In this document: in pieces, positions 44,009 to 51,774 of the stretch
How the letters are laid out: every line of letters starts with the position of its first letter
Numbering within the stretch: position 1 is the stretch's first letter
NCBI GenBank assembly: GCA_963578475.1
Contig: CAUZCL010000011.1
Location: forward strand, 49,805-113,804
Source of the DNA: SMYC01 sp963578475
GTDB lineage: Bacteria; Acidobacteriota; Vicinamibacteria; Marinacidobacterales; SMYC01
DNA length: 64,000 nt
Direction: 5' to 3'
Notes under the pieces: model-generated
Databases searched by the model: none
What the model saw: only the letters and a program-made list of their open reading frames with translations
Told to the model about the DNA's origin: nothing
Made by a program: the position numbers and the translations under genes

Positions 44009-44630
44009 TCGCCTCTCGGCGATGGCGCAAGCGATCCGCTCTTTCCTGGACGCTTGCGGCCTCGACGTGGAAGGCACCGAGCTCGAAGGGACACCGGAGA
44101 ACGTCGCGAGGGCTTTTTGCGAATCCTTCATCGACGGTTACGACGCCGACCCGGCCGAGATCCTGTCCTCCGCCTACGCGCCGAAAGGCGTCGCGGGCGC
44201 TACCGAGATCGTGCTCGTGAAGGACGTCCCGTTTCACGGGATGTGCCCGCATCATTTGCTCCCTTTCCACGGGCGTGCGCATGTCGCCTATATTCCAGGC
44301 CAAAAGCTCGCGTCGCTTTCGAGCCTCGCGCGGCTCGTGGATTGTTTCGCCCATCGGCTGGAGATCCAGGAGACCGTCACTCGGCAGATCGCGGAGGCTC
44401 TCATGGAACATCTCGACGCAGCCGGTACCGCGGTCGTGCTCGACACGGATCAAACCTGCATGACGGCAAGAGGTGTGGAGCGCGCGGGCGCTCGCACCGT
44501 GAGCCAGCACTTCACCGGCAAATTCAGCGAGGACGCAAGTCTCCGCTCGGACTTCCTGCAGAGCTTGCCTCCGGGAACATCTTTTGAACTTGACCCAGTC
44601 GGCTTCGGTGGGCTCGTAGTTCTTTTGTAG
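43986..44630 (+). CDS. folE: GTP cyclohydrolase I
   Basis: A 214-residue enzyme (or 202 if ATG 44022 is used in place of TTG 43986) that converts GTP to dihydroneopterin triphosphate, feeding folate and queuosine. Zinc/active-site motif GMCPHHLLPFHGRAHVAYIP near residue 95 (Cys and His ligands), LASLSSLARLVDCFAHRLEI, the third zinc Cys in TDQTCMTARGVERAGARTV. The family normally ends shortly after the helix at FLQSLPP; the last ~15 residues here run into an opposing pseudogene, suggesting that the native stop was lost in the deletion that joined them. Activity may still be retained. Confidence 0.9.
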   Translation: MAKTDPTDRLSAMAQAIRSFLDACGLDVEGTELEGTPENVARAFCESFIDGYDADPAEILSSAYAPKGVAGATEIVLVKDVPFHGMCPHHLLPFHGRAHVAYIPGQKLASLSSLARLVDCFAHRLEIQETVTRQIAEALMEHLDAAGTAVVLDTDQTCMTARGVERAGARTVSQHFTGKFSEDASLRSDFLQSLPPGTSFELDPVGFGGLVVLL

Positions 44631-45859
44631 AAGATCCCAGCGGGCGACCCTGACGAAGTTGATCAGGAAGCAGGCAATACCTGCCCGAATGAGCGTCGTC
44701 GATACGGCCAGGACGGTCTCGTTGACTTGGTAGATGCCGATAGCGGTGGTCAGGACTCCCGTGAAGAGCGTCATGTTGGCGGCAATGCGAAGGCGTTCGC
44801 TATGAAGCTCTTTCATAGCGGGAACCGGACGTCTTCCAAACTCTTCCTGGAAGCGTTCTTTCCAGACCCACATGGGGAAGAGCTTGAAGGCAACGGTAAC
44901 GACGCTCAGCACCATGAAGCCGAAATGCCGAGAAAGCCGTAAGCGAGTTGGACGCGGCCGCGTAGCGGATCGCTCGGCGACGGCCAGCCGAAAGCGAGGG
45001 CAACGCCTAGGCCGGCGGCGGTCACGAGAAGCGTCAACGGCAAAAGCTCCAACTCACGGGTCCTGCCTATCCAAAAGGAACGTAGTGGGCCCCCCATGTG
45101 CCAGCTGCAGAGGATCGCGAGCATCACGGCAAAGGGCGCCACGCTTCGCCCGGTGAGAAAAGCGAAGGCCACGCCGAGTGTGCCGACCCACAGAAGCGTG
45201 AAGCGTATCGGTAAGCTGAACCGGTCGCCAAAAGTGGACGGGACGAGCTGGAGCTCGATGCCCAGAATCATCGTAAGCACCCACCCTATCGCTGCGAGAT
45301 GCGCGTGGGCGAAAACATTGTCTATGAACCGCGTCGCGAGTCCGGGCGTCCTCACTTCATAGGCTTTGAGCAGGCCGAGCAGAATCCCCATGCTCGCCGC
45401 GAGCACGAAGAAAACGAGCGCGGACGCCACGAAGCGCCCAACCCAAATTTTTCTTCCGCGCGTTCGGGAAGGACGGGAAAGCGCACGGAAGTTCCAGCGC
45501 TGGAGAACGCTCGCGAGGAAGACGAGAAAAGTCGACCAGCTCACGCCCTTTGATCCGCCCATCCAGAAATGCGTGATCATTCCCCAGCTACCGATGGCGT
45601 AGAAGATGAATTAAAAGCGCGCGACGCGAAGCGACGCCGGCTCCACGTGGAGAAAAGTCGGCACGAACCGATAGAGCACCCCCATCATGAGCGACGAAAG
45701 AAAGCCGAGTGTTACTAGATGAGTCAGCGCGAGTAGCTGGTCGAAATAGAAATATTGCAGCAGAAGGTCATGACGCCAGAAAAGCCAGACCGTCGCCACG
45801 ACCAGCGACGCCATCCCGTTGAGGACAAAGGGCTCTTCGATACGGGATAGGCCCCGCAT
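44580..45859 (-). pseudogene. Heme-copper-oxidase-like / NnrS-like membrane protein, disrupted
   Basis: A ~420-residue polytopic protein read in three pieces. 45859-45611 (MRGLSRIEEPFVLNGMASLV, THLVTLGFLSSLMMGVLYRF) ends at a TAA, after which the same frame continues FIFYAIGSWGMITHFWMGG to 44906. A frameshift near 44920 then leads to FGFMVLSVVTVAFKLFPMW and RAGIACFLINFVRVARWDLL. Candidate heme or metal ligands are THL, AHAHLAAIGW and SWHMGGP. The spacing of histidines and the LTH-xxTLG motif resemble CcoN/NorB-like or NnrS-like proteins; I cannot choose between them. The 3' end abuts folE. Confidence 0.68.
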
Positions 45860-45861
45860 GC

Positions 45862-47073
45862 TTATTCGAGAGCGAAGCTCAAGCGGTCGAGCACCACTTT
45901 GCCGTTATTCACGACCATGAGCACATCCTGAAGAGAGAGGATGTTCTCGAGCGGGTTCCGATCGACAACGATGAGGTCAGCTTCGAGCCCTTGCTGGATC
46001 GAGCCGGTGCGGTCCTCGATGCCTGCGAGCTCGGCGGCCACGCGCGTCGCTGCTTGGATGGCCTCCATCGGTGACAAGCCGCACTTCGTCAACATCTCGA
46101 TATCGTGCTGCAACGTGAGCGTGCTGTCGGGGCCATATCCTGTATCCGTGGCCGCAACGATCGAAACGCCGAGTCGGTGCCCCGTTCGCACGACTTCCAT
46201 CAAGCGCGGCAACATGTGCCGGCCTCGCACTTGAAGCACCGGATCGTCATAGTCGCCGCCGGCATCCATGAGGTCTTGAACGACCGCCACCGTCGGGACG
46301 AGATAGGTCCCGCGCTCCGCCATCAGACGCAGAGTCTCCTCGCTGAGATAGGTTCCGTGCTCGATGCTGCGAACGCCGCCGAGAACGGCCGCGCGGCCGC
46401 CTTCGTCGCCATGGGCGTGGCTGGCCACGGGCACGCCACGATTCGCAGCTTCGTCCACGACCGCTTCGATCTCGGCGAGCGTCATCGTCTGTTTGCGGGG
46501 ATCTGTATCCGGAAGACCCGCGCGCTCGGTCGACGTGATCTTGATCCAATCAACGCCGCGCTCCAGATTGGCGGCGGCAACACGACGGTAAGCTTCGGCG
46601 CCATGTACGCCCGACCACAAATCCGAAAGGCTCGGATCGTTGATAAATATCGCCTCGGAGAGGTGGCTCCGCACGTGATAGCCCGCGGCGAGAATCTCGG
46701 GAGACTCGATGACACCTTTTTCGGCGAGCTCCCGAAGCCCGATATCCACATAGTTGTCGGTCCCCATGCTTCGAATCGTCGTGACGCCGGTTCGAAGAGC
46801 TTTTCTCAACTGTCTCGTACTGCCAACATGAGCATGGCCATCGATGAGCCCGGGCAGCAAATATTTACCGCGGAGGTTATGAACGACCTCCGCACTCGGA
46901 GCGTCGGCTGTCGAGACGATGGCGGCGATGCGACCGTCACGAATGACGACCGCGCGTCCCATCGCAGGCGCATCGTTGATACCGTCGATGACATTCGCGT
47001 TCGTGAGAACGATGGTCTGGGCGCCCGCCAAAGCGGCCACGAGCACGCCTGCCGTGAACCAAACCCAGCGCAT
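45862..47073 (-). CDS. Secreted imidazolonepropionase-like amidohydrolase, intact paralogue
   Basis: A 403-residue metal-dependent hydrolase with signal peptide MRWVWFTAGVLVAALAGAQ. Metal ligands: HAH in LIDGHAHVGST near residue 80, Lys in DWIKITSTE near 176, His in VASHAHGDEG and SIEHGTYL, Asp in AATDTGYG. It is about 45% similar by eye to the TAG-interrupted gene at 2406-3650 and keeps Gln at the stop position (SLQDVLMVVNNGKVVLDRL). The family cleaves Xaa-Pro dipeptides, imidazolonepropionate or related amides; the substrate is unknown. Followed immediately upstream by a PPOX-type gene on the same strand. Confidence 0.92.
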   Translation of the reverse strand: MRWVWFTAGVLVAALAGAQTIVLTNANVIDGINDAPAMGRAVVIRDGRIAAIVSTADAPSAEVVHNLRGKYLLPGLIDGHAHVGSTRQLRKALRTGVTTIRSMGTDNYVDIGLRELAEKGVIESPEILAAGYHVRSHLSEAIFINDPSLSDLWSGVHGAEAYRRVAAANLERGVDWIKITSTERAGLPDTDPRKQTMTLAEIEAVVDEAANRGVPVASHAHGDEGGRAAVLGGVRSIEHGTYLSEETLRLMAERGTYLVPTVAVVQDLMDAGGDYDDPVLQVRGRHMLPRLMEVVRTGHRLGVSIVAATDTGYGPDSTLTLQHDIEMLTKCGLSPMEAIQAATRVAAELAGIEDRTGSIQQGLEADLIVVDRNPLENILSLQDVLMVVNNGKVVLDRLSFALE

Positions 47074-47078
47074 GATCC

Positions 47079-47474
47079 TCAGCCCATCGTCGCGACTTTG
47101 AGAGGCTCGATGAAATATTTGACCCGGACTTCATCCGGCTGTCGAAAAGGGTACTTGTCTTTGTCGAGATATTTCTTGGCCAGAGCATCGATGTGCTCGT
47201 CAGCCCCTTCTTCGGTAACCTTCGTGACGCGGCCACGGACCATGATCGAGCGGTAGGGATTGTCCGGGTCCGTCGCCGAGAGCGCTACGCGATCATCGGC
47301 GCGCATGTTCCGGTCTTTGAGACGGCCCTTGGCCGAGTTGATGATGATGGTATTGCCGTCACGCTCGGCCCATACCGGGCTCACCTGCGGACTCCCGTCC
47401 TTCATCCTCGTCGCGAGATGCACGAAGGCCTTTTTGTCCAGGATGTCGTGATAGTCCGACGGAATCTCTACCAT
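47079..47474 (-). CDS. PPOX-class F420/FMN-dependent oxidoreductase
   Basis: A 131-residue split beta-barrel flavin- or F420-binding protein: DILDKKAFVHLATRMKDGSP near residue 8, then SPVWAERDGNTIIINSAKGR and KDRNMRADDRVALSATDPDN, followed by VRGRVTKVTEEGADEHIDAL. Members reduce small molecules or bind F420/FMN; without a deazaflavin biosynthesis gene nearby the cofactor is undecided. Five bases separate it from the amidohydrolase, consistent with one operon, although no shared pathway is evident. Confidence 0.88.
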   Translation of the reverse strand: MVEIPSDYHDILDKKAFVHLATRMKDGSPQVSPVWAERDGNTIIINSAKGRLKDRNMRADDRVALSATDPDNPYRSIMVRGRVTKVTEEGADEHIDALAKKYLDKDKYPFRQPDEVRVKYFIEPLKVATMG

Positions 47475-47486
47475 GGTCAGCTCCCT

Positions 47487-47708
47487 TCAGGCTTTGGGTT
47501 CGGGAAGGTCGAACGCTTCAGATTCATGCGTGAAGCCCTGACGGTTATGTGATCCGTCGCAAAAAGGCTTGTTCTCGGAGTGCCCACAGCGGCAAAGCGA
47601 AATCGCATCGCGGCCCTTGAGGTCGTAATTGTTCCCCTGGGCGTCCTTCACGGTCAAGTCACCCTTTACCCGCAAAGGTCCATTGTTGAGCACAGTAATT
47701 TCCGCCAT
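47487..47708 (-). CDS. CDGSH iron-sulfur domain protein
   Basis: A 73-residue protein carrying the CDGSH cluster motif CRCGHSENKPFCDGSH (residues about 39-54), which binds a redox-active 2Fe-2S through three Cys and one His. The N-terminal strand MAEITVLNNGPLRVKGDLTV is typical of the small prokaryotic mitoNEET-like group. No membrane anchor is present, so it is soluble. Twelve bases downstream lies the PPOX gene, suggesting a redox mini-operon. Confidence 0.92.
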   Translation of the reverse strand: MAEITVLNNGPLRVKGDLTVKDAQGNNYDLKGRDAISLCRCGHSENKPFCDGSHNRQGFTHESEAFDLPEPKA

Positions 47709-47778
47709 CCAGTGTCTCCTCTCGAGGGGCGGTAGTATATCATCGGGCCGAATCTCTCAGAACAGGAGACACATAGAC

Positions 47779-48072
47779 ATGTCAGACGACGAAGCACCCA
47801 AGTCCGCCATCGAGCTCGCGATGGAGAAACTTCGCGCGGACGGCTTCGAAGAAAAAAAACTCACCGACGACCAGAAGGCCAAAATCGCAGATATCCGTAG
47901 CCGTTGTCGCGCGAAAATTGCAGAGTTCGAGATTCAGCAGGAGACCAAGATGCGGGCCGTCGGCTCGATGGAAGAGCTCGACCTGCTTCGCGCGGAGGTG
48001 TCCCAAGAGAAAGCGCGCCTCGAGAGAGAGATGGAGACGAAAGTCTCCGCGGTGCGCGAGCAAGAGTCCTGA
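47779..48072 (+). CDS. Small coiled-coil hypothetical protein
   Basis: A 97-residue, highly charged, alpha-helical protein (KLRADGFEEKKLTDDQKAK, RSRCRAKIAEFEIQQETKMR, EELDLLRAEVSQEKARLERE) preceded by AGGAGA ten bases before ATG 47779. There is no membrane segment or enzyme motif. The frame of similar charge continues upstream but is in the CDGSH promoter region and unlikely to be coding. Located 40 bases upstream of the lyase gene and probably co-transcribed. Function unknown. Confidence 0.72.
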   Translation: MSDDEAPKSAIELAMEKLRADGFEEKKLTDDQKAKIADIRSRCRAKIAEFEIQQETKMRAVGSMEELDLLRAEVSQEKARLEREMETKVSAVREQES

Positions 48073-48111
48073 GGTGAGGGGCTACCACTAGGGTCCTAGG
48101 ATTGTATCTCG

Positions 48112-49476
48112 ATGCCATCGACTGTCTTCGACTCTTTCTATTTCAAGGATCGCTTCGGAAGCGCCGCAATGCGGGAGCTTTGGAACGATCGCGTTACGCT
48201 CCAGCGATGGCTCGATGTCGAGGTCGCGCTCGCCGAGGTCGAGGCGGAGCTCGGCATCGTTCCAAGGACAGCCGCGAGAGAGATAAAGCTTCAAGCACGG
48301 ATCGAAAATCTCGATCTGAGAGCTCTAAAACGAGCATTCGACCGGACCTGGAATCCCGTCGTCCCCCTCGTCGACGGCCTGAGGCGCCGGCTGTCCCCGC
48401 GATCGGCCGGCTACGTGCATTGGGGCGCGACGAGCAAGAACATCTTCGACACGGGAATCGCCATTCAAGTCAAAGATGCTTATACGATCATCGAGAATAA
48501 CCTCGCATCCGTGGCGCGTTTGCTCGCAGGCCTCGCAGAGGAACATCGCGACACCATCATGGCGGGACGCACTCACGGGCAGCACGCGCTACCGGTGACC
48601 TTCGGCTTCAAAGCGGCCGTCTGGCTCGACGAGATCCTGCGCCAGCAAGACCGGATTCGAGAAGGCAAGAAGCGCGTTCTCGTTGGCGAGTTCGGCGGCG
48701 CGGTAGGCACCCTCGCCTCGCTCGGCCCCAAAGGATTGCGCATCCATAAAGAGCTGATGAAGCGCCTGGGGCTCGGCGTGGCCGCCATCCCCGTCAAAAC
48801 CGCCGGCGACCGCCTCGCCGAGTTCGTCATTCACCTCGGGATGCTTTCCGCCACCCTCGGTAAGATCGCGCAGAACATCTACAACTTGCAGCAAACCGAC
48901 GTCGACGAAGTGACGGAGTTTACCGAAGGCAAGGTCGGCAGCTCGGCGATGCCCCACAAGCAAAACCCCGTCGCTTCAGGCTCCGTCGTTTTTCTCGGAC
49001 GACTCTTGCGCTCGAACGTGCTCCCCGCGCTCGACTACATTCACGCCGAGTGGGAGGACGATCATCGCCAGGGCGAGACGGCGTGGAAGTTCGTGCCGGA
49101 AGTCTGCTTGCTCGTCGACGCGCAGCTCGAGCTCAGCAAACGTGTTCTCGCGAACTTGATCGTCAAACCGGAGAACATGGAGCGCAATCTCGAGCGCGCC
49201 GGAGGCTTCGTGTGCTCCGAGGCGCTCCTCATGAAGCTCGCCATTGCGGTTGGACGAGACCGCGCCCATGCCATCGTGAAAGAGCTCTCGGACGAAGCGC
49301 GACGAAACGAAACTTCTTTTTCCGACGCCGTGCGAGCGCATCCGATCGTACGGAAGCACCTCCGCCCGAAAGAAATCGAAGACTGCGTCAACTACCGCGC
49401 GTATCTGGGCGAGACGAAGACGCTCGTCAATCGTGTCCTCGCGAATTACCGCAAAACGCTTCGACGCAAGAACTAA
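48112..49476 (+). CDS. Fumarase/aspartase-superfamily lyase (adenylosuccinate lyase or carboxymuconate cycloisomerase-like)
   Basis: A 454-residue all-helical lyase with superfamily boxes: VHWGATSKNIFDTGIAIQV near residue 100, AGRTHGQHALPVTFGFKAAV near 150 and the signature GKVGSSAMPHKQNPVASGS near 280 (Ser is the catalytic base). MPHKQNP (Gln in place of Arg) and the long C-terminal helical domain resemble PcaB-type 3-carboxy-cis,cis-muconate cycloisomerases and a branch annotated as PurB; no other purine or protocatechuate gene is nearby, so I leave the function open. The start ATG at 48112 (MPSTVFDSFYFKDRF) matches the family. Confidence 0.88.
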   Translation: MPSTVFDSFYFKDRFGSAAMRELWNDRVTLQRWLDVEVALAEVEAELGIVPRTAAREIKLQARIENLDLRALKRAFDRTWNPVVPLVDGLRRRLSPRSAGYVHWGATSKNIFDTGIAIQVKDAYTIIENNLASVARLLAGLAEEHRDTIMAGRTHGQHALPVTFGFKAAVWLDEILRQQDRIREGKKRVLVGEFGGAVGTLASLGPKGLRIHKELMKRLGLGVAAIPVKTAGDRLAEFVIHLGMLSATLGKIAQNIYNLQQTDVDEVTEFTEGKVGSSAMPHKQNPVASGSVVFLGRLLRSNVLPALDYIHAEWEDDHRQGETAWKFVPEVCLLVDAQLELSKRVLANLIVKPENMERNLERAGGFVCSEALLMKLAIAVGRDRAHAIVKELSDEARRNETSFSDAVRAHPIVRKHLRPKEIEDCVNYRAYLGETKTLVNRVLANYRKTLRRKN

Positions 49477-49478
49477 TC

Positions 49479-49991
49479 ATGCTTCTCAGGACTTCTTCCA
49501 GACTTTGCACCTTTCTGTGGATCGTCTTAGCCGCCGGCTGCGCGCAACCACCGAGTCAAGAGTTGGACATGGCCGCAGCAAGAATCGAGGTCGCGCGGGC
49601 GTCGGAAGCTGCGCTCTTTGCCGCTGAGCCCCTCGCAAGTGCGGAAGCCTCGCTCGCGGAAGCCCGGCGGCTCGCGGAAGAGGAAAAGGCCTATAGAGGC
49701 GCCATTCTCATCGCCGGCGAAGCCGTGGAGCGCGCGGACGAAGCCCTCAGGCGATCCACAATGACGAAGAGGGTCGTCATGAGAAAGCTCACGCGCTGTC
49801 TCGGCGAGCTCGAAGGCTTGATCTCGATGGCGCGATCCCGTGGCGCCACGCCCGAACAGCTCGCGCCCTTCGAGCTTCGTTATCAAGGCGTAAGAACGTT
49901 GGGCGAGAGCGGCGACCTCCTAACCGCGATCGCGGAAGCGCAAGCTCTCAAGCCAGAGCTTCTATCGTTCGAGCAACGATTTCGAAATTAA
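49479..49991 (+). CDS. Lipoprotein with DUF4398-like helical domain
   Basis: A 170-residue lipoprotein: signal peptide and lipobox in LCTFLWIVLAAGCAQPPSQE (Cys about residue 22). The mature part is helical with Ala/Glu-rich repeats (ARIEVARASEAALFAAEPLA, SAEASLAEARRLAEEEKAY, GEAVERADEALRRSTMTKR), a pattern seen in DUF4398 outer-membrane-associated proteins of Gram-negative bacteria. Its start overlaps the purB-like gene end by two bases' distance (49476/49479), suggesting one transcript. Function unknown. Confidence 0.8.
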   Translation: MLLRTSSRLCTFLWIVLAAGCAQPPSQELDMAAARIEVARASEAALFAAEPLASAEASLAEARRLAEEEKAYRGAILIAGEAVERADEALRRSTMTKRVVMRKLTRCLGELEGLISMARSRGATPEQLAPFELRYQGVRTLGESGDLLTAIAEAQALKPELLSFEQRFRN

Positions 49992-50189
49992 TTGAAGTAA
50001 GAACAGCCACAGAGCGGCAGAGAGAAAGAGGGACTAGAGAGGTTGTTTCGTGTGACAGCGGTCGTCGGAACGATTCGCGGAACGGAGAGACTGCAGTAGC
50101 GCCAAACATGCAGGTTGCTGCTAGCGACGCCGGTCACAGAGGGCAACGAGATCACCGAGGAGGGATCTAGTCTCTCTTCGGGGCCTGTT

Positions 50190-50320
50190 TTACAACACGA
50201 GTCTCTTGATGCCATGTTTGAGCAACGCGGAGTTGAAATTGAGCAGCAAGCCGGACTCTGTGCTCGACGCGGCTAAGTAGCAGATGAGTCTCAAAATCGG
50301 CACAACGTCAGTCGCATGAC
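50190..50320 (-). pseudogene. GxxExxY-family protein, C-terminal remnant
   Basis: The minus-strand frame reads VVPILRLICYLAASSTESG then LLLNFNSALLKHGIKRLVL and TAA (50190-50192). LLxNFNxxxLKxGIxRLVL is the signature end of the GxxExxY (PDDEXK-like) family, common in soil bacteria as short mobile-looking genes. The N-terminal two thirds are absent. The flanks (49995-50030 and 50370-50400) contain the CTCTGTGCCTCTGTGG-type repeats that often accompany these genes. The remaining 370-base gap holds no other gene. Confidence 0.6.
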
Positions 50321-50361
50321 TCGCGCGAGGCTCCTACGACTCGTACTAACATGAAGAGGCC

Positions 50362-51192
50362 TCACGAACCTCCGTGCCTCTGTGCCTCTGTGGCAATTCT
50401 CCAATCGATGAGGTAGTGCCCTTCCGCAACGACGGACGCATCTCCGGTAACGATCACGCTCTCGCCTTCCGTCCACGCGACCTCGATCATGCCTCCGGGA
50501 CAGTGTACCTGGACGGGGCTTTCTACATGCTCGTTTATGATCGATGCAACGGCTGCCGCCGCCGAGCCCGTCCCCGAGGATGCCGTCTCGCCCGCGCCAC
50601 GCTCCCAGATGGCCATATGGATCGCGCGACCATCGATGGGCTCGACGAGCTCCACATTTGTTTTATCGGGGAAGTTCCGATGGCGCGCCAGAATTGGACC
50701 GATGTCGCGAAGTTTCGAGCGCTCGGTGAACACGACGCAGTGCGGGTTCCCCATCGATAGCGTCGTCGCCACAACCGTCTCGTCGCCGATAGCGAGCTCT
50801 ACCCCAACCGCGATCTCTCGCGGCAGACCCATGTCGGCGCGAAAACGAAACGTCGTATCGTTCCGCCCGAGCAGCATGAGCTTCAAGAGGCCCGCGCCGG
50901 TCGATACCTCGATCTCCGGACCGGTTGCGAGGCCCGCGTGGCTCAAATAGGCGCCGAGGCAACGGAGCCCGTTCCCGGATATCTCGGCCGGCGAGCCGTC
51001 GCTGTTGATGATCGTCATCACGAAACGCTCGCCGTCGGCGTGGAACAATATCAGCCCGTCGCCGCCGACGCCTCGCAGGCGGTCGCACATCGCACGTGCG
51101 AGTTCCCGCGCGCCTTCTCGAACGTTCTTGTCCGAGACAACGATGAAGTCGTTTCCGTGCGCTTCGGTCTTCGCGAACGCGAGGGGCGGCAT
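50362..51192 (-). CDS. dapF: Diaminopimelate epimerase with a Cys-to-Ser change
   Basis: A 276-residue enzyme converting LL- to meso-diaminopimelate for lysine and peptidoglycan. The first catalytic Cys is present (ISGNGLRCLGAYL, about residue 75). The second, normally in AGETxACGTG, is changed: here GAGETASSGTGSAAAAVA (about residue 215), Ser in place of Cys. Other conserved parts (AFAKTEAHGNDFIVV, LRGVGGDGLILF, TLSMGNPHCVVF) are intact. The last ~10 residues (ATEAQRHGGS) are encoded by the CTCTGTGCC-type repeat and probably replace the native end. ATG 51192 (MPPLAFAKTEAHGND). Whether the epimerase uses a single base, or the gene is a divergent subfamily, is open. Confidence 0.85.
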   Translation of the reverse strand: MPPLAFAKTEAHGNDFIVVSDKNVREGARELARAMCDRLRGVGGDGLILFHADGERFVMTIINSDGSPAEISGNGLRCLGAYLSHAGLATGPEIEVSTGAGLLKLMLLGRNDTTFRFRADMGLPREIAVGVELAIGDETVVATTLSMGNPHCVVFTERSKLRDIGPILARHRNFPDKTNVELVEPIDGRAIHMAIWERGAGETASSGTGSAAAAVASIINEHVESPVQVHCPGGMIEVAWTEGESVIVTGDASVVAEGHYLIDWRIATEAQRHGGS

Positions 51193-51202
51193 AATCGCCA
51201 CC

Positions 51203-51766
51203 CTAGACACCTGTCTTCGCGGGCGTCAAGCGGATATAGGCAAGCGCCAGCGCGTCATAGACGCCGTGAACGATCATCGGGACCACGAGATTCGAAGTTT
51301 CCTCGTACAGTACACCGAAGCCAAGCCCCACAATCGACGCCCAGAGCGCCATCGGCCACAGCTTGTATTCGGGGCCGTGGAGAAATCCGAACAGCAAGCT
51401 CGATGCCACGAGTCCCATACGCGGCATGAGCATGCCGCGAAACAACAACTCCTCAGCGAAACCGGCGGCCGCCGATGCGAGCACGATATCCAAGAAGCTC
51501 GCTTGGCGCACCAGTGGGAAAATCTCCTCTTCGAAGAACGCTTGCACCGGTCGCGTGAACGCGAACCGCGTGCTCACGCGGAACAAGCCGTAGTTGCACA
51601 GCGTGAAAACGAGCGTGAGGCCAAGCGCAAGAGAGACGGCACGGGCCGTGAGTGCGTATGGCAGTGCCGTTTCGCTGAAGCGTAACCATATGAGCGTCGC
51701 AAGGCCCATGGCGGCCTCGGCCAAGACCAGCCATCGCAGCGGGAGCCCCATGATGCGACGCGACAC
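51203..51766 (-). CDS. CPBP family intramembrane metalloprotease (Abi)
   Basis: A 187-residue polytopic protein with the CPBP/Rce1-like motifs: EELLFRGML (EExxxR near residue 120), FGFLHGPEYKLW (FxxxH), and VHGVYDALALAY (His and Asp). Members are integral membrane proteases of unclear substrate, linked to prenyl-CaaX-type cleavage or bacteriocin immunity. Start GTG 51766 or ATG 51751 (MGLPLRWLVLAEA); the upstream part of the frame is shadow of the propeller gene. It lies nine bases after the BNR gene and ten before dapF, so an operon is probable. Confidence 0.85.
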   Translation of the reverse strand: MSRRIMGLPLRWLVLAEAAMGLATLIWLRFSETALPYALTARAVSLALGLTLVFTLCNYGLFRVSTRFAFTRPVQAFFEEEIFPLVRQASFLDIVLASAAAGFAEELLFRGMLMPRMGLVASSLLFGFLHGPEYKLWPMALWASIVGLGFGVLYEETSNLVVPMIVHGVYDALALAYIRLTPAKTGV

Positions 51767-51774
51767 GTCAGTGA

